Shown: one piece after another, positions 8,769 to 14,034 of the stretch
Numbering within the stretch: position 1 is the first letter of the stretch
Layout of the letters: each line of letters begins with the position of its first letter
Source: Nitrospirota bacterium
Lineage (GTDB): Bacteria > Nitrospirota > JACRHJ01
NCBI GenBank assembly: GCA_021785055.1
Contig: JAJYGS010000095.1
Location: 1 to 16,050, forward strand
Direction: 5' to 3'
DNA: 16,050 bases
Translations under genes and position numbers: made by a program
Notes under the pieces: model-generated
Database searches by the model: none
The model's input: the letters and a program-made list of their open reading frames with translations, nothing else
Told to the model about the DNA's origin: nothing

Positions 8769-8904
8769 CGTTGTCGTCTCCTTCTATCCTGTAGCCTTCC
8801 TCAGCCCAGGTGCCCAAATCTATAAGTTTGCAACGCTCGCTGCAGAAGGGTCGATAGGGATTTTCTTCCCATTCCACGGGTTTCCTGCAGATCGGGCAGA
8901 GCAA
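8716..8904 (-). CDS. yacG: DNA gyrase inhibitor YacG-type zinc-finger protein (DUF329)
   Basis: Small zinc protein; the E. coli homologue binds GyrB and inhibits gyrase. The 62-residue product has four Cys (C3, C6, C21, C25) in the CPIC...FCSERCKLIDLGTWAEEGYRI pattern diagnostic of the family. It ends in an acidic, low-complexity tail (DDNDDD, then EEEGGG), as is common in YacG. The start is TTG with GAGG 7 bases upstream; the in-frame codon four positions further up is a stop, so no longer version is possible. Normal length for the family. Its last 53 bases also encode the start of cbiD. In many Proteobacteria yacG sits with coaE, so its position heading cobalamin genes is unusual. The gyrase role is assigned by family only. 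Confidence 0.92.
   Translation of the reverse strand: MLCPICRKPVEWEENPYRPFCSERCKLIDLGTWAEEGYRIEGDDNDDDIAPGKNGAEEEGGG
8777..8783 (-). promoter_or_regulatory. Ribosome binding site of cbiD inside yacG
   Basis: AAGGAGA on the minus strand lies 8 bases before the cbiD ATG and within the yacG coding sequence. It fixes the cbiD start at 8768 and so establishes the 53-base gene overlap. Confidence 0.8.
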
Positions 8905-8963
8905 ATATGTGCCTCATTCTTAATACGGCAAAGTGCTACGGTAAAAAAATTGAATATATATAA

Positions 8964-8992
8964 AATTAATCAGGGTTTGAGGGAATTGTCAA
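8964..8992 (-). promoter_or_regulatory. Probable sigma-70-type promoter for yacG-cbiD-cbiET
   Basis: A perfect -35 box TTGACA (8992-8987, minus strand) is followed after 17 bases by TTAATT (8969-8964), a weak -10 match in a very AT-rich run (TTTTATATATA follows). The predicted start would be ~50 bases before yacG. The -35 is convincing; the exact -10 is not. Confidence 0.5.
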
Positions 8993-9030
8993 TGCAAAAA
9001 ACGAATACCGCAAAAGATAAATGGACGCTA

Positions 9031-9064
9031 TAAATAAAAAAGGGCCGGTCTCGCGCCGGCCCTT
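9031..9064 (-). terminator. Intrinsic terminator of the zinc-ribbon gene
   Basis: On the minus strand, 24 bases after the stop of the small zinc-ribbon gene, a 9-bp stem AAGGGCCGG / CCGGCCCTT closes a 7-base loop and runs into a T-rich tract (TTTTTTATTTATA, with the first two T contributed by the stem). This is a textbook Rho-independent terminator. It separates the zinc-ribbon gene from yacG. Confidence 0.9.
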
Positions 9065-9087
9065 CACGATTTTATCCCGTATAAGAA

Positions 9088-9234
9088 TCAGAACGAACTC
9101 GCTTTCTGCCTGTTCTGGACGATGGTCTTGTCCACTATACTTCCGCAGTTAAGGCATTTCCAGCCGTAAAAGGTAATAAAATAATCAGCAAACCTCTGGG
9201 AAATCATCAATCCACCGCACTTTGGACATTTCAT
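9088..9234 (-). CDS. Small (48-residue) zinc-ribbon protein, function unknown
   Basis: Encodes a 48-residue protein with two CxxC knuckles, CPKC (C3, C6) and CLNC (C27, C30), around a short aromatic-rich stretch (FADYFITFYGW); the tail is polar and basic. The spacing is that of a rubredoxin-like or transcription-factor-type zinc ribbon; similar tiny proteins occur in anaerobic Gram-negative genomes, with no role I can name. I chose the ATG at 9234: a purine-rich AAAAAGGGGGGGG tract lies 6 bases upstream, and both CxxC pairs follow it. The frame stays open up to a TTG at 9291, but that start has no ribosome site and adds no conserved sequence. The gene stands alone, with a sigma-54-type promoter ~79 bases before the ATG and its own terminator. 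That suggests conditional expression under an activator such as an NtrC-family protein (inference). Confidence 0.75.
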   Translation of the reverse strand: MKCPKCGGLMISQRFADYFITFYGWKCLNCGSIVDKTIVQNRQKASSF

Positions 9235-9267
9235 AATAGACCCCCCCCTTTTTCTATTATTACGTAC

Positions 9268-9283
9268 CGCGGTAAATTCCGCG
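9268..9283. repeat. Short GC inverted repeat in the leader of the zinc-ribbon gene
   Basis: CGCGG-TAAATT-CCGCG (plus strand) is a perfect 5-bp inverted repeat with a 6-base spacer. It lies between the predicted sigma-54 start site (~9313) and the zinc-ribbon ATG (9234), so it could fold in the mRNA leader or be an operator. Short enough to be chance. Confidence 0.35.
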
Positions 9284-9323
9284 CTTTCCAAACTGTAATC
9301 AACTACACTTGCCTTTTAATAGT

Positions 9324-9339
9324 AGCAAGCACCGTGCCA
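9324..9339 (-). promoter_or_regulatory. Sigma-54 (RpoN) -24/-12 promoter upstream of the zinc-ribbon gene
   Basis: The minus strand reads TGGCACG (9339-9333), four bases, then TTGCT (9328-9324). This matches the sigma-54 consensus TGGCACG-N4-TTGCW at every defined position, with the invariant GG and GC correctly spaced. Transcription would begin near 9313 and lead straight into the zinc-ribbon gene, leaving a ~79-base leader. Confidence 0.75.
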
Positions 9340-9406
9340 AACCAAATAGAATTTAATCTTTACCAGTTAAATCAATTGGTTACAAGAATACAACCGGGCG
9401 AGAGAA

Positions 9407-9442
9407 TGCTAAACAGGTTTGCTAAACGTCATTATTTTGACG
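9407..9442 (-). promoter_or_regulatory. Possible enhancer-binding-protein sites for the sigma-54 promoter
   Basis: Two exact 8-base direct repeats TGCTAAAC (9407-9414 and 9420-9427, plus strand) abut a perfect inverted repeat CGTCA-TTATTT-TGACG (9427-9442). Relative to the predicted start at ~9313 they fall around -94 to -129, the usual distance for bacterial enhancer-binding proteins that activate sigma-54. The binding protein is unknown; assignment rests on position and symmetry alone. Confidence 0.4.
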
Positions 9443-9506
9443 GGAATTTAACCAATTATTAAGCGTTTTTCCTAATTTCGTTTGATTCTAATGAGTTTAC
9501 AGGTTG

Positions 9507-10754
9507 TCAAAATTTTGGCGGAGCCTCCGCCATTCCGTACAGCGCCTCGTCCAGGTCTTTTAAAAGCTTTTTAAATTCTCCGCCCCACCTCATCGACGAA
9601 GAGAAAAGCCGCTCCCTCATTGAATTCACTTCAGGGACATCAGACCTTATGGCGCTCATGGCGCCGTCGATTAATGTATACCTTTCCAGCATGAGCAAGG
9701 CCTTGGCCTCGGCAAAAAATTTAAGCGCGCCTCCACGCGCATCCATAATTTTCCGGTTGATTTCCGGGTCGTGCGACGTATTGCCCGCTTTTACAAGACC
9801 CCATATCTCGCTAACCATTTCATAAAGCGCGGAATATTCGACGCCCCGGACACCGCGCCTCCACTGCAATACCCACTCGTTCCGCCAGTACCACAGGAAA
9901 TTACGTTCGCCGAATGCTATGAAATCGCTTGCCGCCGCCATCATCTCGCGGGCCGCTTCGGCTCCCTCGGCAGAGATTTTATAGCCTTTTTTATACCCCG
10001 TATCCGGCAGACCGTTCCTCGACTTGCGCGTGAAAGGCTTAAGATATTCTATGACATTCAAAAGCGCAAGATTACCTTTCCGGCTCCCAGGCGTCTCAAG
10101 GTGCGGATAGCTTAAAAACAGCCTTCCGTCGCCACTATGCCCTTCAATTATTGCCGGTTCCCCCTCAAGAGAGGCAGGATTAAGGTTAATACCATACTTT
10201 CCCTCCCACTTATGCCAATTCTCGACATCCGACGCCGGCAGGTCCGCAAGCGCGAAATCACGCCCGGGACGCCCGTATCGCGCGATTATCCGGCTGTCCC
10301 CCCCGTCAAGGTCGAACTGGCCGGGCCACCACACATGAAATAAACGCGGAGACCTTATCCCCTTCCAGAACGGATGCGCGAGGCTATCCGGAACAAGGTT
10401 TATTTCACCGCTGAAGGACGGAATACGCCGTTTCGTCGGTACGCGCTTTATATCAAGCAACCCAAGCCCGTCAGGCGTATTGAGCGCAAAACCGGCCCCG
10501 CCGCATATGCCGAGGTAGCTCCCGCCGCCCGCTACAAAATCCCTGATTGCCTCTTTTCCGTCCTGCCCCAGCGTGGCTGTCTTGTCCGATGCCCAGCCGC
10601 CCGGAACTACCAGTAAATCGAAATATTCGAGCGCTCCCTCGCGTATATGGCCGGAGGTCAGGGAATGGACTTTCACACCGAGTTTACGGAGAGTCCTCAG
10701 TAGAATAAGGCCCCAGAGGTATGATTCGTCCCGGTATAAGGCTATTTTCAGCAT
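9507..10754 (-). CDS. BPL_N-type (class I glutamine amidotransferase-like) protein with uncharacterised C-terminal domain
   Basis: 415 residues, no signal peptide, so probably cytoplasmic. Residues 1 to ~235 look like the glutamine-amidotransferase-like fold seen at the N-terminus of eukaryotic biotin-protein ligases (BPL_N). They include LLVVPGGWA (47-55), the nucleophile-elbow sequence YLGICGGAGFAL (80-91, with C84 as candidate nucleophile) and SYPHLETPG (215-223), where H218 and E220 could complete a Cys-His-Glu triad. Residues ~240-415 contain no motif I recognise; they look largely helical, with a Trp-rich stretch (FLWYWRNEWVLQWRRG) near 290-305. Substrate and reaction are unknown, and there is no biotin ligase domain. 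The ATG has AGGA about 8 bases upstream. The gene is transcribed away from ubiD and appears monocistronic, since the next gene has its own promoter. Confidence 0.8.
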   Translation of the reverse strand: MLKIALYRDESYLWGLILLRTLRKLGVKVHSLTSGHIREGALEYFDLLVVPGGWASDKTATLGQDGKEAIRDFVAGGGSYLGICGGAGFALNTPDGLGLLDIKRVPTKRRIPSFSGEINLVPDSLAHPFWKGIRSPRLFHVWWPGQFDLDGGDSRIIARYGRPGRDFALADLPASDVENWHKWEGKYGINLNPASLEGEPAIIEGHSGDGRLFLSYPHLETPGSRKGNLALLNVIEYLKPFTRKSRNGLPDTGYKKGYKISAEGAEAAREMMAAASDFIAFGERNFLWYWRNEWVLQWRRGVRGVEYSALYEMVSEIWGLVKAGNTSHDPEINRKIMDARGGALKFFAEAKALLMLERYTLIDGAMSAIRSDVPEVNSMRERLFSSSMRWGGEFKKLLKDLDEALYGMAEAPPKF

Positions 10755-10845
10755 GTAGTTATCCTACAGGCGGACGGGGAAATTTTCAACAAATAATCAA
10801 TGCGCCCGGCTAAATTGGCGAAGCGCTCTGCAAATGAAAAAAGTG

Positions 10846-10873
10846 TTGATATATATGCCCAATAACGTATTAT
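10846..10873 (+). promoter_or_regulatory. Probable sigma-70-type promoter for the ubiD operon
   Basis: TTGATA (10846-10851) and TATTAT (10868-10873) are 16 bases apart in the divergent intergenic region. Transcription would start near 10880, ~30 bases before the ubiD start. The alternating TA sequence allows other -10 registers. Confidence 0.5.
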
Positions 10874-10898
10874 ATAGGTTCCGGGCGGATAAAATATA

Positions 10899-10913
10899 AA
10901 AGGAGGCTCCTTT
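10899..10913 (+). promoter_or_regulatory. ubiD ribosome binding site embedded in a perfect palindrome
   Basis: AAAGGAG-G-CTCCTTT is a 7-bp perfect inverted repeat around one central base. It contains the Shine-Dalgarno AGGAGG (10901-10906) and runs into the TTG start (10912-10914). A folded leader would mask the ribosome site; as DNA it could bind a dimeric regulator. Confidence 0.6.
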
Positions 10914-12381
10914 GGCGTATAAAGACCTGCGCGAGTTTATAAAAGCGCTCGAATCCCGCGGCCTGTTAAGACGAATCAGAACCGAGGTAGACCCGTATCT
11001 TGAGATTACCGAGATAACCGACCGTGTTTCCAAGGAAAAAGGGGCGAAGAACACCGCGCTTTTATTCGAGAACGTGAAAGGGGCGAATATCCCCGTCCTG
11101 ACCAACGCGCTGGGCTCTATGGAGCGCATGTCCCTTGCGCTTGGGGTGAATAACCTTGACGAAACAGGCGCAAGAATAAGGTCCCTGCTCGACCCGACAC
11201 AGCTGTTTCCCGGCCCTGGGGCGGGGTTTATGGAGAAGCTTTCCGTCCTTCCGAAACTGAACGAGATTTCGTCTTACTTCCCCAAGACCGTAAAGAAGGC
11301 CCCCTGCCAGGAAGTCGTCCTTACGGGCGAGCAGGTGGATTTAACCAAATTCCCGGTGCTGACCTGCTGGCCGGGCGACGGCGGCCCGTTCGTTACGCTC
11401 CCGATGGTCGCGACGGTAGACCCGGTTTCCGGCATAACGAACCTCGGCATGTACCGCCTGCAGGTATTCGACAAGAACACCACCGGCATGCACTGGCACA
11501 AGCACAAGGACGGCGCGCGGCATTATGCGCATTACGAGGGCGCGGGCAAAAGGATGGAGGTCGCCGTCGCTATCGGCGCGGACCCTGCGACGATTTACGC
11601 ATCCACGGCCCCGCTTCCTCCGGCGGCGGGAGAGTATCTGTTTTCAGGATTCCTCCGGCAGGAGGCGCTGGAGGTCGTTCAGTGCAAGACCGTGGACGTC
11701 CGCGTCCCGGCGCATGCGGAGATTGTTCTGGAGGGATACGTAAACCCCGGCGAGCGGCGCATCGAAGGGCCGTTCGGAGACCACACCGGCTACTATTCAT
11801 TGGCGGACGAATATCCCGTCTTTCACGTCACAGCCGTCACGCACAGGAAGGACTGCATCTATCCCGCGACAGTCGTCGGACGCCCGCCGCAGGAGGACGC
11901 ATACATCGGCAAGACGACGGAACGAATTTTTCTCCCGCTTCTTCAGATGATAGCTCCGGACATACTCGACATCGACCTCCCCATCGAGGGCGTGTTTCAC
12001 AATAACGTCATCGTGAAGATAAAAAAATCCTTCCCCGGCCACGCGCGCAAGGTCATGCACAACATCTGGGGCACGGGGATGATGATGCTCTCCAAGTTCA
12101 TAATCGTCGTGGATGCGGACGTGGACGTGCACGACTACTCCGAGGTCGCCTGGAAAGTGATGAACCACGTAGACCCGAAGCGCGACACGGTATTCGTGGA
12201 CGGCCCGATGGACATGCTCGACCACGCCTGCCCAATACTCGGCTACGGCAGTAAGATGGGCATCGACGCCACGAAGAAATGGCCCGGCGAAGGCTTCACC
12301 CGGCAGTGGCCGGACGAGATAAAGATGGACCCGGAGGTGATGAAGCGGGTGGATGAGAAGTGGGGAGAATTGGGGTTATAA
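10912..12381 (+). CDS. ubiD: UbiD-family prenylated-FMN-dependent decarboxylase (4-hydroxy-3-polyprenylbenzoate or menaquinone-pathway type)
   Basis: Removes the ring carboxyl from a prenylated aromatic intermediate in quinone synthesis, using the prFMN cofactor made by UbiX. The 489-residue product is close to E. coli UbiD in length and pattern throughout. The metal/prFMN ligand residues appear to be N177 (in TNLGMYRLQ), H198 (in HWHKHKDG) and E241 (in GEYLFSGF). Candidate catalytic residues are R182 and the glutamates of GERRIEGPFGDHTGYY (E281, E285). Also present are AEIVLEGYVNPGE, the C-terminal LDHACPILGYGSKMGIDATKKWPGE stretch (split here: SKMGIDAT at 447-454) and the usual tail. The start is TTG with AGGAGG 5 bases upstream. 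The linked UbiA is the futalosine-associated kind, so the substrate may be a 1,4-dihydroxy-6-naphthoate derivative (MqnL-like role) rather than a benzoate; this is inference. Confidence 0.92.
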   Translation: MAYKDLREFIKALESRGLLRRIRTEVDPYLEITEITDRVSKEKGAKNTALLFENVKGANIPVLTNALGSMERMSLALGVNNLDETGARIRSLLDPTQLFPGPGAGFMEKLSVLPKLNEISSYFPKTVKKAPCQEVVLTGEQVDLTKFPVLTCWPGDGGPFVTLPMVATVDPVSGITNLGMYRLQVFDKNTTGMHWHKHKDGARHYAHYEGAGKRMEVAVAIGADPATIYASTAPLPPAAGEYLFSGFLRQEALEVVQCKTVDVRVPAHAEIVLEGYVNPGERRIEGPFGDHTGYYSLADEYPVFHVTAVTHRKDCIYPATVVGRPPQEDAYIGKTTERIFLPLLQMIAPDILDIDLPIEGVFHNNVIVKIKKSFPGHARKVMHNIWGTGMMMLSKFIIVVDADVDVHDYSEVAWKVMNHVDPKRDTVFVDGPMDMLDHACPILGYGSKMGIDATKKWPGEGFTRQWPDEIKMDPEVMKRVDEKWGELGL

Positions 12382-12397
12382 ATTTGGCTTCGACCCA

Positions 12398-12574
12398 ATT
12401 GTAGGGGCCGTACCAAGCGGAGCGTGTGTCGGCCCTGAATTAACTACTGTAATTTCGCCGCAAGACCGTTTGGGATCGCTTAATGTAATATTAAATGGAG
12501 GAGCAAGATTAAGAGATTTAAGTTAATAATATATGTTTTTAAAAAGGGCCGACACATGGGTCGGCCCCTACAAT
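12398..12574. mobile_element. MITE-like non-autonomous element with 13-bp perfect terminal inverted repeats
   Basis: ATTGTAGGGGCCG at 12398-12410 is repeated exactly in inverse orientation at 12562-12574. Homology between the ends continues inward: TGTGTCGGCCCT at 12425-12436 matches inverted AGGGCCGACACA at 12545-12556, with loops of different length. Each GC-rich end therefore forms its own hairpin: left 6 bp, GGGCCG/CGGCCC; right 8 bp, GGGCCGAC/GTCGGCCC with a 6-base loop. The ~108-bp core (12437-12544) is AT-rich and has no coding sequence. No target-site duplication is unambiguous; at most a short AT-rich one. No transposase is encoded. This architecture fits a miniature inverted-repeat transposable element or REP/BIME-like repeat. 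It fills almost all of the ubiD-ubiA gap. Confidence 0.75.
12546..12567 (-). terminator. Hairpin plus T-tract at the right end of the element (minus-strand terminator-like)
   Basis: GGGCCGAC-ACATGG-GTCGGCCC forms an 8-bp hairpin. Read on the minus strand it is followed by TTTTT, so it resembles an intrinsic terminator for antisense transcription. In the sense direction no T-run follows, so it should not stop ubiD-ubiA transcripts. Confidence 0.4.
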
Positions 12575-12584
12575 ACGGTAACAA

Positions 12585-13448
12585 ATGATTAAACGCATTA
12601 AAATAATCCTTGAGATGATAAAGTTCCCGCACACGATATTCGCGCTGCCGTTCGCGTTCACGGCAGCGGTGCTTGCGGCACAGGGGCTTCCGTCGTGGCG
12701 GCAGATATTATGGATAATGGTCGCAATGGTCGGCGCGCGCTCCGGCGCGATGGGCATGAACCGCCTGCTGGACGCCGATATTGACGCAAGGAACCCGCGG
12801 ACGAAGACGCGCGCGATACCCGCCGGACTTCTGACAAAGGCGCAGGTCGGTGTGTTCAGCCTGGCATCGTACGCCCTGCTCGTGGTGGCAGCATATATGT
12901 TAAACCATTTATGTTTCATTCTCTCGCCGATAGTCATCGTCGTCCTGACATTTTACTCAATCACGAAACGATTCACCTGGGCGTCGCATTTATTCCTTGG
13001 ATTAGCCCTCGGCCTCGCCCCCGTCGGCGCATGGGCGGCGATACGCGGGACGATAGATTTTCCCGCCGTGATTCTCGCGCTGTCGGTGCTCGCGTGGGTC
13101 GCCGGGTTCGACATCCTCTATGCATTACAGGACCTGGAATTCGACAGAAGCGAAGGGCTTCACTCCATCCCGCGTTATCTTGGCATAAATAATTCTTTAT
13201 GGGTATCTCGTCTCCTGCACGCGCTTGCCGTTGCGGGACTTCTCGCAATATACCGCCAGATGGGACTCAATTTCCTCTATCTCGCGGGCGTGATTGCGGC
13301 GGCTGGGATGCTGATATATGAACACATGCTTATACGTGGCGGGGACTTGAGGAAGCTCGACGCGGCGTTCTTCAACATGAACGGCTATATCAGCGTAACG
13401 GTATTCATCTTCACCGCCGGTGCGGTATTATTGAGGTCATATGTGTAG
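12585..13448 (+). CDS. ubiA: UbiA-family polyprenyltransferase, MqnP-like (menaquinone pathway probable)
   Basis: Integral membrane enzyme that transfers a polyprenyl chain from its diphosphate to an aromatic acid. The 287-residue product has eight or nine predicted membrane helices and both Asp-rich Mg-diphosphate motifs: N59-x3-D63-x3-D67 in NRLLDADIDARNPRT and D183-x3-D187 in LQDLEFDR. FPHTIFALPFAF (14-25), TKRFTWASHLFLGLALGLAPVGAW (127-150, split as TKRFTW and the GLALG helix) and YALQDLEFD resemble the UbiA group that accompanies futalosine-pathway genes (MqnP) more than proteobacterial 4-hydroxybenzoate transferases. This subfamily choice is from memory of the motifs. The ATG is preceded only by GGTAAC, a poor ribosome site, and lies 10 bases after the repeat element. 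The stop overlaps the ubiX start by 8 bases. Confidence 0.93.
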   Translation: MIKRIKIILEMIKFPHTIFALPFAFTAAVLAAQGLPSWRQILWIMVAMVGARSGAMGMNRLLDADIDARNPRTKTRAIPAGLLTKAQVGVFSLASYALLVVAAYMLNHLCFILSPIVIVVLTFYSITKRFTWASHLFLGLALGLAPVGAWAAIRGTIDFPAVILALSVLAWVAGFDILYALQDLEFDRSEGLHSIPRYLGINNSLWVSRLLHALAVAGLLAIYRQMGLNFLYLAGVIAAAGMLIYEHMLIRGGDLRKLDAAFFNMNGYISVTVFIFTAGAVLLRSYV

Positions 13449-14034
13449 ATATATAGTCGCCATAAGCGGGGCGTCGGGAAGCGCATACGGGCTTTCCGTA
13501 ATCAAGGGCCTTGCGGATGCGGGGCACGAGGTCATCGTCACGGCAAGCCGCGAAGGCATTCTCATAATGAAGGACGAGACCGGCGTGGATATTTCCGGGA
13601 TGAATAGCGCCGCCGGGATAATCGCCGAGAAGTTGGGAATAGATAAAAAATCAATTATATTTTATCCCGAAGACGACCTCCATGCGCCTATTTCCAGCGG
13701 CTCCTTCGAGACCTCCGGGATGGTAATCGCACCGTGCTCCATGAAGACGCTCTCCGGGGTCGCAAACGGATACGCAAACAATTTAATCGAACGCGCGGCG
13801 GACGTGATGCTGAAGGAGCGCCGGGCGCTGGTGCTGATTCCGCGCGAGACGCCGATTTCCGCAATACACCTTGAGAACATGCTGAAGCTCGCACGCCTGG
13901 GTGTCCATATCCTTCCCGCCATGCCGGGATTTTACAACAAGCCGAAGACGATTCAGGATATAATAGATAATGTGTCCGGGCGCGCGCTTGACCTTATTGG
14001 CATAAACAATGATTTATATAGAAGATGGAAATGA
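13441..14034 (+). CDS. ubiX: Flavin prenyltransferase UbiX
   Basis: Makes prenylated FMN from reduced FMN and dimethylallyl phosphate; UbiD enzymes need this cofactor. The 197-residue flavoprotein has the N-terminal GASGS flavin loop (10-14), SSGSF (85-89), the core APCSMKTLSGVANGYANNLI (97-116), then RADVMLKERR-like (ERAADVMLKERR), LIPRETPIS (132-140), HLENM and ILPAMPGFYNKP (157-168). Length and motifs are complete. The ATG overlaps the ubiA stop by 8 bases and GAGG lies 4 bases upstream. Pairing with ubiD upstream is functionally logical. The stop overlaps the era start. Confidence 0.96.
   Translation: MCRYIVAISGASGSAYGLSVIKGLADAGHEVIVTASREGILIMKDETGVDISGMNSAAGIIAEKLGIDKKSIIFYPEDDLHAPISSGSFETSGMVIAPCSMKTLSGVANGYANNLIERAADVMLKERRALVLIPRETPISAIHLENMLKLARLGVHILPAMPGFYNKPKTIQDIIDNVSGRALDLIGINNDLYRRWK

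Noticed and set aside
8905..9030. Possible cobalamin riboswitch upstream of yacG-cbiD-cbiET
   Set aside because: The ~125-base leader is too short and AT-rich, and no B12-box-like conserved core or paired helices could be found.
9235..9291. Longer 67-residue form of the zinc-ribbon protein starting at TTG 9291
   Set aside because: No ribosome site, non-conserved extra residues read through the G8 tract, and the ATG at 9234 has a proper purine-rich site just upstream.
10755..10845. Promoter for the BPL_N gene in the divergent region
   Set aside because: Several partial -35/-10 matches exist on the minus strand, but none has both boxes and acceptable spacing, so no site is called.
12398..12440. 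Left hairpin of the repeat element as a transcription terminator for ubiD
   Set aside because: Only a 6-bp stem with a 19-base loop and no following T-run; the downstream genes are functionally linked and would need read-through.
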